A DNA stretch of 16,464 nucleotides. Source: Polyangiaceae bacterium. GTDB taxonomy: Bacteria; Myxococcota_A; Polyangia; Polyangiales; Polyangiaceae. Of this stretch, positions 1-7,801 are shown piece after piece (position 1 is the stretch's first letter; each line of letters starts with the position of its first letter). The translations under genes and the position numbers were made by a program. The stretch is from NCBI GenBank assembly GCA_025934595.1, contig JAICXU010000009.1, positions 1 to 16,464 of the forward strand, in the 5' to 3' direction. Below the pieces are notes generated by a model. That model did no database searches and was not told the origin of the DNA. It was given only the letters and a program-made list of their open reading frames with translations.

Positions 1-1177
1 AGGTGAGCGCAAAATCCTCGGGCACGAGATCGGCGATGGGATCGGCGATCGCGGCTGCACGCTCGATCACGTTGCGAAGCTCACGGACATTTCCCGGCCA
101 GTCGTAGCGCCGGAGCACGTCGAGCGCAGAGTCGGTCAGCGTGAGCTTCTTCCCCGTCTCGAGCGCGTAATACTCGACGAAATGTTGCGCGAGGGTCGCC
201 ACGTCGTTCGGTCGCGCGCGTAGCGGCGGCACTTGGATCGGAACGACGTTCAGGCGGAAAAACAGGTCTTCGCGAAACTCACCGGTCTTCACGAGCTGCT
301 CGAGATTCCGGCGCGTCGCCGCCATCAACCGGATATCGACGCGGATCGTCTCGTTGCTACCGACGCGCTCGATCTCGCGCTCCTGGATCGCGCGAAGAAG
401 CTTTACTTGGACGCTCGGCGAGATGTCGCCGATCTCGTCGAGGAAGAGCGAGCCCGTATGCGCTTGCTCGAAGCGACCGACGCGCGCATTGCGAACGCCC
501 GTGAAGGCGCCGGCTTCGTGACCGAACAGCTCGCTCTCGAGCGCACCTTCCGCGAACGCGGAGCAATTCACGCGTACGAATGGTTTGTCCGCGCGCGGAC
601 TCCGGCGATGAAGCTCACGCGCGACGAGCTCCTTGCCCGTTCCGCTCTCTCCGCGAATCATCACCGTGGAGTCGGTTTGCGCAATTTTGTCGAGGATGCG
701 GGAAAGCGGCGCGAGATCGCCGTTCACGCCGACGATCGGACGGGCATGGCCTTCGTCGAGCTGGAGTCGTAGCGCGTCGCGCTCGAGACGCGCGTTCTCG
801 AGGTCGCGTTGTTGCGCGTGCATGTCGAGAGCGCGACGCAAACGAAGCGCGAGATCGCGACCTTCCCAAGGCTTGAGAACGTAATCGTGCACTTGTCCGC
901 GCTGGATCGCGGAGAGCATGAGATCGCGATCCGAAAATGCGGTGAGGAGAACGCGCGATACGGTGGGCCATTTCTTCGCCACCGTCGCCAGGAGCTCAAT
1001 GCCAGTCATCTGCGGCATGCGCTGGTCGCTCACGACCACGCCGACGTCGCCGCGCCCCAAAATTTCCAGCGCCTCTTTCGCGGACGACGCGATGACCACG
1101 GGTAGCTCGGCCTCGAACCATCGGCTGAACAAGCGTAGATTCGGCGCTTCGTCGTCGACGTAGAGGATGGACGCCAC
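1..1177 (-). CDS. NtrC/HoxA-like sigma-54 response regulator (3' end cut by window)
   Basis: I translated 392 residues from a GTG start at 1177; the frame stays open to the left edge, so the C-terminal part with the expected helix-turn-helix is missing. An N-terminal receiver domain (about 1-120) has the acidic pocket YVDDE, the phospho-acceptor Asp51 in SDQRMP, and KPW near 102-104. An AAA+ sigma-54 interaction domain follows, with Walker A GESGTGKE (about 176-183), GAFTG (223-227), Walker B SLFLDEIG (243-250) and WPGNVREL (360-367). GAFTG is the sigma-54 contact loop of this family, so the protein should activate sigma-54 promoters when phosphorylated. The receiver resembles those of HoxA/HupR-type regulators. 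The GTG was chosen because the receiver begins directly after it; no clear Shine-Dalgarno is seen. It lies 45 bp after the orphan lipoprotein gene and is probably co-transcribed with it. No kinase partner is visible next to it. Confidence 0.93.
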   Translation of the reverse strand, partial: MASILYVDDEAPNLRLFSRWFEAELPVVIASSAKEALEILGRGDVGVVVSDQRMPQMTGIELLATVAKKWPTVSRVLLTAFSDRDLMLSAIQRGQVHDYVLKPWEGRDLALRLRRALDMHAQQRDLENARLERDALRLQLDEGHARPIVGVNGDLAPLSRILDKIAQTDSTVMIRGESGTGKELVARELHRRSPRADKPFVRVNCSAFAEGALESELFGHEAGAFTGVRNARVGRFEQAHTGSLFLDEIGDISPSVQVKLLRAIQEREIERVGSNETIRVDIRLMAATRRNLEQLVKTGEFREDLFFRLNVVPIQVPPLRARPNDVATLAQHFVEYYALETGKKLTLTDSALDVLRRYDWPGNVRELRNVIERAAAIADPIADLVPEDFALT

Positions 1178-1222
1178 TCGGCCACAAGGTGCCAGCGGAG
1201 CGCAACGCGCGCAAGTCGGGCG

Positions 1223-1927
1223 TCAGTTGCGATTGGCGAGACTCACGCAGCCGCGCTCTACGAAATACCAATTCGGCTGCTTCGCGGGCGGCGCCGGATC
1301 GCGCACGAGCACCCAGTGACCGTCGCGTGACACGTATCTCCATTTGAGGAGCTTGCCGTCGGGAATCTGTCCCACGATGTTGGCCGGGGTCGCGGGCACA
1401 CGCCACGGCTCGACATTTCCATAGCCGTTCTTGTTCGTGCAACCGGACCCGGCGTAATGCATGTGGGTGTCGGACCCGTCACCGGCAAGCGCGTTGTGCT
1501 CGCCGTTCGTGAAGGTCGCCATGAAATGAGGCGTATCGATTTCCTGCGGCGATCCGCAGCGCGATCCGTCTCGCTTCGATCCGCCCGTCGCAGCTTCGGT
1601 CTCGACCCACGCGCACTTGTCGAAGTCTTCGCCGAACAAAAATCCCCAACGGTAGGAAGCGCCGTTCTCGTTGCCGGGGCCCTTCGAAAATTGTGCGTTG
1701 CCTTGCACGTCGTCGGTCCATCCCGGATACGCGTTGCCGATCACGTAGGAGTTCGGCGCGTAGGAGATCGTGGTGATGCGGTCGATCTTCTTCACCGAGA
1801 GCTCTTCGTCGTCCGTCGTCGCGCTGTCGTCCGTGCCGTCCGCTGCCGAGCATCCGAGCGCGGCCGCGGCGATCCCGAACGTGAGCATCGTGATCGCGAG
1901 ACGTGAGACGCGCGAAGGGGCGAGCAT
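1223..1927 (-). CDS. Orphan secreted lipoprotein, 234 aa
   Basis: I do not recognise the family. The N-terminus is a lipoprotein signal: Arg at positions 5 and 9, a hydrophobic stretch, then a lipobox ALGC with the lipidated Cys near residue 26. Next comes a short acidic Ser/Thr/Asp linker (ADGTDDSATTDDEE), as is common before a surface or periplasmic domain. The mature part has four further Cys, enough for two disulfides, several Trp and Tyr, and a His-containing patch DTHMHYAGSGC. No enzyme motif is evident. The start is the ATG at 1927; the next in-frame ATG would leave a signal without basic residues. No Shine-Dalgarno precedes it, but a sigma-54-like promoter ends 12 bp upstream. The second sigma-54 regulator follows after 45 bp, so the two may form a regulated pair. 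Confidence 0.8.
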   Translation of the reverse strand: MLAPSRVSRLAITMLTFGIAAAALGCSAADGTDDSATTDDEELSVKKIDRITTISYAPNSYVIGNAYPGWTDDVQGNAQFSKGPGNENGASYRWGFLFGEDFDKCAWVETEAATGGSKRDGSRCGSPQEIDTPHFMATFTNGEHNALAGDGSDTHMHYAGSGCTNKNGYGNVEPWRVPATPANIVGQIPDGKLLKWRYVSRDGHWVLVRDPAPPAKQPNWYFVERGCVSLANRN

Positions 1928-1939
1928 GTCGAGCTGTCA

Positions 1940-1956
1940 TCGCAACCTGCATGCCC
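1940..1956 (-). promoter_or_regulatory. Sigma-54-like -24/-12 promoter for the orphan lipoprotein and second regulator
   Basis: On the minus strand the sequence is GGGCATG-N4-TTGCG, against the consensus TGGCACG-N4-TTGCW. The GG and GC dinucleotides are separated by the required 10 nt. Nine of twelve consensus positions match. With the C of the GC at -12, transcription would start near 1930 and the ATG at 1927 would be about +4. Confidence 0.5.
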
Positions 1957-1975
1957 TACGAAGAACGACGACGTC

Positions 1976-2012
1976 TCGCGCATCTACGCGACAGCTTCGC
2001 GACGCTCCGCGA
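1976..2012. promoter_or_regulatory. Possible tandem operator (TCGCG-N6-CGCGA, two copies)
   Basis: Two inverted repeats TCGCG-N6-CGCGA lie at 1976-1991 and 1997-2012, with centres 21 bp apart, two helical turns. A further TCGCG half-site begins at 2016. They sit 20-70 bp upstream of the sigma-54-like promoter of the lipoprotein/regulator pair, so they could be an activator site, perhaps for the second regulator. The word TCGCG is common in this genome, so chance is a serious alternative. Confidence 0.35.
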
Positions 2013-2078
2013 AAATCGCGCTGACTGTCACGAACGGCTTCGATTTGCCTTCGATCCGGGTGGATCGATGACGCCAGG

Positions 2079-2115
2079 CAGCGTCTTTCCGGCGCTCGCT
2101 CGAGCCCGGACGCTG
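2079..2115 (-). terminator. Hairpin just after the antiporter gene, possible terminator
   Basis: CAGCGTC (2079-2085) pairs with GACGCTG (2109-2115). The loop contains further complementary G/C-rich bases (GCTC with GAGC). It begins 4 bp beyond the antiporter stop codon. No T-run follows on the minus strand, so it is not a textbook intrinsic terminator. A second 7-bp hairpin with a GGGT loop lies next to it at 2051-2068. Confidence 0.3.
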
Positions 2116-2119
2116 CTCC

Positions 2120-3346
2120 CTAGCTACGCGCGCTCTTCGTCGCAGGCGAGCTCGCGAGACCGAGCCGCCGGAGGAGCGGCCCCGCCGTCGTTCCTTGCAG
2201 CACGATCGAGAGGAGCACCACGCCGAACGTCATCGTGACGACGAGATCGCGCTGCGGAAAATCCGAAGGCAAGGCGAGCGCGAGCACCATCGACAGCGCG
2301 CCGCGGAGCCCACCCCAGGTGAGCATCACGCTCCATGTCCATGGAATCCGCTCCGCGGTCTTGCGCAAGAGCGCCGATACGGCAAAGACGACGGCAGCGC
2401 GACCCAAGGTGACGGCCAAAAAAGCGATCGTGATCGGCGCGAGCGCGGCGAAAAGAGCGCCGATCCGCACCTCGAGTCCGATCAGCAAAAACACGAGCGA
2501 GTTCAGCGCGAACGCGACGTACTCCCAGAAAGACTCGAGCGCGACGGGCGTCGCGGCCGTCATCGCGCGCGGCGCGCCGTAGCTTCCGCAGACCATTCCC
2601 GCCGTGACGGTGGAGATCACGCCAGAGAAATGGAATCGCTCGGCGAGCACGAACGAGCCGTACGCCGTCACGGTCGTCAGCGTGATCTCGATCATCGGAT
2701 CGTCGATTCGTTTCAAGACAAGGCTCGTCACGAATGCGACCGCGCCGCCCGTCAAGCAACCGAAGCCGACGACCTTGAGGAACTCGAACGCGCCGGCGGC
2801 GATGCCGAAGCCGCCGCCCGTGGTCACGGCCGAATAGACGATCGTGAAGAGCACGATGGACGTGCCGTCGTTGACGAGGCTCTCGCCTTCGGTCAAGACG
2901 CCGAGCCGCTTCGGTGCGCCGAGCGTCTTGAAGAGGGCGACGACGGCGATCGGATCGGTCGCGGCGATCAGCGCGGAGAAGACGAGCGCGTGCGGCCATC
3001 CGAAGCCCGACGCGACGCCGGTCGCATGCGAGCTGAAGACGAGAAGAGATGCCGTGACGCCGATCGCAGCGACCACGCCGGGCACGGCGAGGGCGACGAT
3101 CGCGCGGGCGCTCTCTTTGAAGTCGGCGAAGTGAAGGTGATAGGAGGCTTCGAAGAGAAGACCCGGCAGGAAGACCGCGTAGAGAAGCTCTTTCGTGAGA
3201 TGAAAGCCGTGGTCGACATGGGCAGCGCCGAGCCCGAGCCCTGCGAGGACGAGACCGACGGTGTACGGAATCCGCAAGCGGCGCGCGATGAGCGCGACGA
3301 CGCTCGCTGCGGCGAACAGGAGGACGAGCGTCGACTCGAAATGCAT
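2120..3346 (-). CDS. CPA1 (NhaP-type) Na+/H+ antiporter, 408 aa
   Basis: This is a cation:proton antiporter of the inner membrane, expected to exchange Na+ (or K+) for H+. Hydrophobic helices run through nearly the whole protein. The family core motifs are clear: ATDPIAVVALFK (129-140) followed by GESLVNDGTSIVLF (154-167). The Asn159-Asp160 pair is the motif of electroneutral CPA1 exchangers. The conserved WGGLRGALS motif lies near the C-terminus. The length fits a bare transport domain; there is no long cytoplasmic tail or TrkA-type domain, so regulation is probably transcriptional. The ATG at 3346 starts 32 bp after the stop of the response regulator gene, on the same strand, and no separate promoter is evident, so it is probably the third gene of the kinase-regulator operon. 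The transported ion cannot be told from sequence. Confidence 0.93.
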   Translation of the reverse strand: MHFESTLVLLFAAASVVALIARRLRIPYTVGLVLAGLGLGAAHVDHGFHLTKELLYAVFLPGLLFEASYHLHFADFKESARAIVALAVPGVVAAIGVTASLLVFSSHATGVASGFGWPHALVFSALIAATDPIAVVALFKTLGAPKRLGVLTEGESLVNDGTSIVLFTIVYSAVTTGGGFGIAAGAFEFLKVVGFGCLTGGAVAFVTSLVLKRIDDPMIEITLTTVTAYGSFVLAERFHFSGVISTVTAGMVCGSYGAPRAMTAATPVALESFWEYVAFALNSLVFLLIGLEVRIGALFAALAPITIAFLAVTLGRAAVVFAVSALLRKTAERIPWTWSVMLTWGGLRGALSMVLALALPSDFPQRDLVVTMTFGVVLLSIVLQGTTAGPLLRRLGLASSPATKSARS

Positions 3347-3378
3347 ATGCGCGACAGCTTATCGCAAGGGTCGACCGG

Positions 3379-4749
3379 CTAGCCTTCGCCGCGAGCGAGC
3401 CACTTTGCGAGCGTCTTGTCGTCGATGCCGAGCGCCTCCGCGGTGACGAGCTTGCGACCTGCGAGCTGCTCGAATGCCCACGCCGCGTAGCGTCGCTGCA
3501 TCTCTCGCATGGGGAGGACGGGGCCATGAAATGCGAAATCGTCGGTCGACGATTTGCCGAGATGCGGAGGCAAGTCGGCAAGCGTCGCTTCTTCGGCGCG
3601 ACCGAGCACCACGAGTCGCTCGATGACGTGCTCGAGCTCACGCACGTTGCCCGGCCATTCGTGAGCCGCGAACGATCGATAGACGTCCGGCGAAAGCTTG
3701 CGCACGGGCGAAGCGGGATGCTTTGCGAGCGACTCTCGCAAGAAATGTTCGACGAGCTCCGGAAGATCGTCACCTCGAAGGCGGAGCGGTGGAAGCTCGA
3801 TCGTGACGACCTCGAGCCGATAAAGAAGGTCTTGTCGAAATTCTCCCGATTGCACACGGGCTCGCAAATCGCGATGCGTGGCCGCGAGGATCCGCACGTC
3901 GATCGGTCGCTCGCGCGTCTCTCCGAGCGCGCGCACCGCTCCCTTTTCCACGACATGAAGGAGCTTCGCTTGTAGCGACGGCGAGAGCTCACCAATCTCG
4001 TCGAGCAAGAGAGTGCCGCCGTGGGCGTCGGCGAAGAGACCGGCGCGAGCCTTTGCCGCGCCCGTGAAAGCGCCCTTTGCGTGTCCGAAGAGCTCGCTCT
4101 CCAAGAGATTCTCGGGAAGCGCAGCGCAGTTCACGGCGACGAACGGTCCGCCTGCTCGCGATCCGTGCGCGTGGATGGCGCGCGCGACGACGCCTTTGCC
4201 GGTGCCCGTTTCGCCGAGCAGGAGCACGGGCACCGCCGCGTCCGCCACGCGCTCGACGATCGCGCCGACGTCGCGGATCGCCTGACTGCGCCCGATCAAA
4301 TTGCGGATCGCGAACTGATCGCGGAACGCGCGCTTCAGCGAGATCGTCTCGCGACGCAAGCTGGCCTCTTGCAACGCGCGCGCGAGAAAGAGATCGAGCT
4401 CGTCGAGCTTGAAGGGCTTCGTGAGGTAGTGATACGCGCCCCGGCGGATGGATTCGATCGCGGTGTCGATGGCGCTGTACGCCGTCATCACGATCACGGG
4501 AAGCGACGGATGAAAGCGTCGCGCGACCGCCAAGAGCTCGAGACCGTCCATCTCCGGCATACGAAGGTCGGTGATGAGAGCATCCACCGAATCTTCTTCG
4601 AGCATCTGCGCGGCGCGTCGTGCGGATTTCTCCGCCACCGCTTCGTATCCGCGTGCCGCGAGATCGTCGGCGATCATCTCCGCCATCGATTGCTCGTCAT
4701 CGACGATGAGCACGCGTGCTTTGGCCGACTCTGCTTTCGGTGGATTCAT
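3379..4749 (-). CDS. NtrC-family sigma-54 response regulator, 456 aa
   Basis: Three domains are intact. The receiver (about 12-125) has VDDE, phospho-acceptor Asp61 in TDLRMP, and Lys111 in KPF. The AAA+ sigma-54 domain (about 150-375) has Walker A GETGTGKG (179-186), GAFTG (226-230), Walker B TLLLDEIG (246-253) and WPGNVREL. The C-terminus ends in a Fis-type helix-turn-helix (about 415-455). When phosphorylated it should bind an enhancer and drive sigma-54 polymerase. The ATG at 4749 was chosen because the receiver begins within 12 residues and it gives a 4-bp ATGA overlap with the upstream kinase; the frame stays open to 5286, but that part only reads the kinase gene out of frame. It is the likely binder of the tandem TCGGA-N5-TCCGA elements at 6234-6272 and 12111-12149. 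That assignment is inferred from position. Confidence 0.96.
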   Translation of the reverse strand: MNPPKAESAKARVLIVDDEQSMAEMIADDLAARGYEAVAEKSARRAAQMLEEDSVDALITDLRMPEMDGLELLAVARRFHPSLPVIVMTAYSAIDTAIESIRRGAYHYLTKPFKLDELDLFLARALQEASLRRETISLKRAFRDQFAIRNLIGRSQAIRDVGAIVERVADAAVPVLLLGETGTGKGVVARAIHAHGSRAGGPFVAVNCAALPENLLESELFGHAKGAFTGAAKARAGLFADAHGGTLLLDEIGELSPSLQAKLLHVVEKGAVRALGETRERPIDVRILAATHRDLRARVQSGEFRQDLLYRLEVVTIELPPLRLRGDDLPELVEHFLRESLAKHPASPVRKLSPDVYRSFAAHEWPGNVRELEHVIERLVVLGRAEEATLADLPPHLGKSSTDDFAFHGPVLPMREMQRRYAAWAFEQLAGRKLVTAEALGIDDKTLAKWLARGEG

Positions 4750-6155
4750 GCGGGCCTCGGAACGGCGGGAATTTCGATGGACGCGCGCGTTCCAGCGCGC
4801 CCGCTCGCCGACGTCTTTCTCGGCGCAATCGTCAACGTCCCGCGCGTGTGGCGAACGATTTCGTTCGCGATCGAGAGACCGAGCCCGGTGCCCTCGCCCG
4901 CGGGCTTCGTCGTGAAGAACGGCTCGAGCACGCGCGCGATCGACTCCGGCTCGATCCCTTTGCCGTCGTCCTCCACCACGAACGCCACGCGATCGGCGCT
5001 TGCTTCCACGCGAAGGTCGACATGGCCGCTGCCAGGCTCGCAGGCATCGCGTGCGTTGAGCAGAATGTTCGCGAGCGCTTGCTCGAGCAAGCGAGGCTCG
5101 CAGGCAATACGCGGAAGATCGTCCGCGACCTCCGTGTCGAGCGTGACGCCCGCGGAGACGAAGCGATGCGCGACGAGCTCCGCTGCCTTCATCGCCACCG
5201 TCGCCGGCTCGACACGCTCGAGAAGAGGAGAATCGCCGCGTGCGAGCGAGAGAAGCCCGCGGATCACGCGCCCGATGCGCTCGCATTGTTCGATGACGAC
5301 TTGCACGTTGCGCTTCGATCGTTCGTCCTCGAGTCGAGTCAAGAGCTGCTCGGAGCGACCCGCGATGACGCCGAGCGGCGTCGATATTTCGTGGGCCACG
5401 CCGATCGCGAGAGCGCCCATCGTCGCGAGCTTGTCGGCGCGCACGAGTCGCTCGTCGAGCCCTCGTTGCACGTCCGCGATCGCGAGCTCACGAGCGAGCT
5501 CCAGCTCTTTTCGTTGATTGCGCAATGCCACGCCGCCGAATGCGAGCACGAGACCGGCGGCGACGAGCACGCTCAACACCAGTCGGCCTTGTGCGCGCCG
5601 TTCGCGATCTCGCTCGCGTTCCGCCGAAGTCACGATTGCAATTCGCCACGTTCGTCCTCCGACGTTCGCCGTCGCCAGACCCGCCACTGCCGTGCGCTCG
5701 TGGAGGCCGAGGCTGGCGGCTTCGGGTCGCGACACCGTGGTCCATGCTTCCGCATTGGGTGGAGTGAGATCGATCGGGCGCGCGAGCGGCCCCTTCGGCG
5801 AAATCCAATTGCCCGATCCCTCGAGCGAGAGGAGCGGAATGCTCGACGTCGATCGCATCACTCCCGGAATCGCCTCGAAGAGATCCGATGCATCGAGCTC
5901 TCGTGCGTCGCTCCGCAGGCTTGCTCGCGCCGCCAGCGCGTCGGCGGCGCTCCTTGCAAGCGCCGCTTGCTCGCGTCCGAAATCGGAGAGCGCCGCTTTC
6001 GACTCGCGTTGCGCGTCCCAGCTTGCGATCGCAGCCACGAGCGCCACCGCGATGATCATCCACGCGTGCAGCGATATGCGTGGCGGCGATGGCTTCGGCG
6101 AGATCGGCCCGGTCATCGCCCGTCCCCCGAGCGCGATGTGTACGCGAGCAGCCAT
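4746..6155 (-). CDS. Membrane sensor histidine kinase (NtrB-like), partner of the adjacent regulator
   Basis: From the ATG at 6155 the protein has 469 residues. One membrane helix (about 30-46) precedes a periplasmic sensor region of roughly 135 residues with no recognised fold, followed by a second helix (about 192-211). The HisKA motif AHEISTPLGVI carries the phospho-accepting His (about residue 255). The HATPase part shows the N-box LANILLNARDACE, VEDDGKGI, FFTTKP and GTGLGLSI. It should autophosphorylate and pass phosphate to the regulator encoded 4 bp overlapping downstream. The start is uncertain. An ATG at 6116 has a purine-rich GGGGGAC before it. The ATG at 6155 lies 15 nt after a sigma-54 -12 element, as in three other genes here. 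A TTG at 6171-6173 is unlikely because it overlaps the promoter. The signal sensed is unknown. Confidence 0.93.
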   Translation of the reverse strand: MAARVHIALGGRAMTGPISPKPSPPRISLHAWMIIAVALVAAIASWDAQRESKAALSDFGREQAALARSAADALAARASLRSDARELDASDLFEAIPGVMRSTSSIPLLSLEGSGNWISPKGPLARPIDLTPPNAEAWTTVSRPEAASLGLHERTAVAGLATANVGGRTWRIAIVTSAERERDRERRAQGRLVLSVLVAAGLVLAFGGVALRNQRKELELARELAIADVQRGLDERLVRADKLATMGALAIGVAHEISTPLGVIAGRSEQLLTRLEDERSKRNVQVVIEQCERIGRVIRGLLSLARGDSPLLERVEPATVAMKAAELVAHRFVSAGVTLDTEVADDLPRIACEPRLLEQALANILLNARDACEPGSGHVDLRVEASADRVAFVVEDDGKGIEPESIARVLEPFFTTKPAGEGTGLGLSIANEIVRHTRGTLTIAPRKTSASGRAGTRASIEIPAVPRPA

Positions 6156-6167
6156 CGCGGACGCGTC

Positions 6168-6184
6168 AAGCAAACGTTGCGCCC
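6168..6184 (-). promoter_or_regulatory. Sigma-54 promoter of the kinase-regulator-antiporter operon
   Basis: On the minus strand the sequence is GGGCGCA-N4-TTGCTT, with the GG and GC elements at the required 10-nt separation. The -12 half is perfect and the -24 half keeps GGC and the next C; nine of twelve consensus positions match. Predicted transcription starts near 6158. The tandem enhancer at 6234-6272 is centred about 83 bp upstream of the -12 GC. Confidence 0.55.
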
Positions 6185-6233
6185 GTTCTGCATGTGCATT
6201 TTCAAACGTTCTAGCTCCTCGACGCCGGCAAGA

Positions 6234-6272
6234 GTCGGAAAATTTCCGGATCGAAGCCGGAGGAAATCCGAC
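6234..6272. promoter_or_regulatory. Tandem-dyad enhancer (UAS) between kinase operon and tolC operon
   Basis: Two inverted repeats of the form TCGGA-N5-TCCGA occur side by side, each with at most one mismatch: 6235-6249 (TCGGA...TCCGG) and 6257-6271 (CCGGA...TCCGA). Their centres are 22 bp apart, about two turns of the helix. The arrangement is typical of NtrC-family enhancers that bind two dimers. It lies between two divergent sigma-54 promoters, about 117 bp from the -12 GC of the tolC promoter and 83 bp from that of the kinase promoter. A second element of the same length and layout is at 12111-12149. Confidence 0.7.
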
Positions 6273-6356
6273 CCACGCGCTCTCATGCTATGGGGCCACG
6301 TGCTCGAAACCGCCTTCATTCGGCTAGGAATCTTCGCCGCTTGCGCGAAAACGGCG

Positions 6357-6373
6357 TGGCACGCGCGCTGCTT
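6357..6373 (+). promoter_or_regulatory. Sigma-54 promoter of the tolC-adaptor-RND operon
   Basis: The sequence TGGCACG-CGCG-CTGCTT matches the sigma-54 consensus TGGCACG-N4-TTGCW at eleven of twelve positions, with perfect spacing between GG (6358-6359) and GC (6370-6371). Transcription should begin near 6383, only about four bases before the tolC ATG at 6387. It also argues against the upstream in-frame ATG at 6285. Confidence 0.75.
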
Positions 6374-6386
6374 GAGCGCCCGTCGC

Positions 6387-7799
6387 ATGCGTGACGCCTT
6401 GTTGCTCATCGCTCTCGCGAGCGTCGGCGCGTCGGCTCCGCGTGTGGCGCTCGCCGACGAGCCCGCTCCGACTCCAGAGTCTTCGAGCTCGGCGGCGACG
6501 CGCACGATGACGCTTGCGGACGCGCTCGCGTACGCGCGCGCGCATCAACCTGCCATTCGCTCCGCGCTCGCGCAGGTCGAAGCGGAGCGTGCGCAGGCCG
6601 ACGTTCCGCGTGGTCAGTGGCTGCCGACGTTCGGCGTGACGGCGGAGCTCCTCGGGGCGACCGCAAACAACACGACCGCGAGCTACATCACACCGTGGTT
6701 CATGGACGTACCGCGCATCGGAGGCACGCGCGCGAGAGACGCGGCGAGCGCGAGCTTCGCTCCTTATGCATCGACCTTCGCCGGCGTCGGGCTCACGCAG
6801 GAGCTCTTCGATTTCGGTCGCATCGCCGCGCAGTCTGCCGCGGCCGACGCGCTCGTCGATGTCAGTAAGAGCGACGCGGAGGTCGTTCGTCTCGACATCG
6901 ATTTCGGCGTGGAGGAAGCGTTCTTCGCGGAGCGCGCGGCCAAGGCGGTTGCGATCGCGTCGGATGACGCCTACGAACGCGCGCGTGTGCATCGCGATCT
7001 CGCGCAAGCCGGCGTTTCGTCGGGACTGCGCTCGCCGATCGAGCTCACGCGCGCAGAGGCCGACTTGCAAAGATTCGACATCGAGCGCATTCGCGCGAAG
7101 GGCGGCGTGCAAGTCGCGCAGACGGTGCTCGCCGCGGCGATCGGCGCTCCGGATCAGCGTGTCGACACCGCTTCGGCGCCGTCGCCTGCCGAGCTGCCGT
7201 CGCTGGACGCCGCGATCTCGCGCGCCGTCGCGCACGATCCGAATCTGATTGCCGTCATGGCGCGGCTCAAGGCTCGCGAGCTCGCGACGCGCGCAGTTCG
7301 CGCCGAGCTCCGCCCCGATCTTTCGCTCACCGGAACGCTGTCAGGGCGCGCTGGCGGCGCTCCGCCGACGAGCGGCGACTCGGCCGACTACAGCGGCTTG
7401 CTTCCGAGCGTACCGAATTGGGACGCGGGTCTCGTCTTCAACTGGCCTCTCTTCGACGGCACGATCGACGCGCGCATTTCGGCGGCGCGCGCGCAAGAAG
7501 CCGTGGCTCGTGACGAGATCGACGTGACACGGCAGGCGCTCGTGGCGCGCGTGGAGCAAGCCTACGTCGCCGTCGACGTCGCGAGAGACACGTTGCCAGG
7601 CTTGCAGCACGCCGTCGCAGCCGCCGTCGCGAACTATGCGCAGGCCGACGCGCGCTTCAAGGCGGGCCTCGGCACGAGCGTCGAGCTCGCGGATGCCGAA
7701 GCGTTGCGCACGGACGCGGAAATTCAGCTCGCCATGGGCGTGTTCGAGCTCGCGCGAGCGCGCGCGGCTTTCGGTCGAATCATCGCGGAAGGAATCTGA
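6387..7799 (+). CDS. TolC-family outer-membrane efflux protein, 470 aa
   Basis: This is the outer-membrane channel of a tripartite pump. The N-terminus is a Sec signal peptide (Met-Arg, hydrophobic stretch, likely cleavage after ALA near residue 23). The mature protein has the two OEP repeats. The first begins TMTLADALAYARAHQPAI and includes the VGLTQELFDFGR turn. The second includes FNWPLFDGTIDARI and a long helix ending in VEQAYVAVD. Length fits the family. I chose the ATG at 6387 because it places the signal peptide at the N-terminus and follows a sigma-54 promoter directly; an ATG at 6285 would add 34 residues upstream of the signal. No Shine-Dalgarno is visible. The adaptor gene starts 2 bp after its stop. 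The reading frame is also open far upstream, but only as antisense of the kinase gene. Confidence 0.93.
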   Translation: MRDALLLIALASVGASAPRVALADEPAPTPESSSSAATRTMTLADALAYARAHQPAIRSALAQVEAERAQADVPRGQWLPTFGVTAELLGATANNTTASYITPWFMDVPRIGGTRARDAASASFAPYASTFAGVGLTQELFDFGRIAAQSAAADALVDVSKSDAEVVRLDIDFGVEEAFFAERAAKAVAIASDDAYERARVHRDLAQAGVSSGLRSPIELTRAEADLQRFDIERIRAKGGVQVAQTVLAAAIGAPDQRVDTASAPSPAELPSLDAAISRAVAHDPNLIAVMARLKARELATRAVRAELRPDLSLTGTLSGRAGGAPPTSGDSADYSGLLPSVPNWDAGLVFNWPLFDGTIDARISAARAQEAVARDEIDVTRQALVARVEQAYVAVDVARDTLPGLQHAVAAAVANYAQADARFKAGLGTSVELADAEALRTDAEIQLAMGVFELARARAAFGRIIAEGI

Positions 7800-7801
7800 G
7801 C

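Noticed and set aside
2051..2068. Perfect 7-bp inverted repeat with GGGT loop, considered as an enhancer for the lipoprotein promoter
   Set aside because: It is about 117 bp from the -12 element, but it is single, not tandem, and its sequence does not resemble the other element; it may just be part of the antiporter 3' hairpin region.
2195..3382. Plus-strand ORF of 395 codons
   Set aside because: It is antisense to the clear antiporter gene, is full of Arg/Glu/Asp/His with no fold-like pattern, and is explained by GC-rich third codon positions.
4750..5286. Upstream extension of the response regulator frame
   Set aside because: It reads the kinase gene in another frame. The receiver domain begins just after the ATG at 4749.
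4021..5517. Plus-strand ORF of 498 codons
   Set aside because: Antisense to the regulator and kinase genes, which carry all expected motifs; low-complexity Arg-rich translation.
4716..6386. Long upstream extension of the tolC reading frame
   Set aside because: The extension is antisense to the kinase gene. The signal peptide and the sigma-54 promoter place the real start at 6387.
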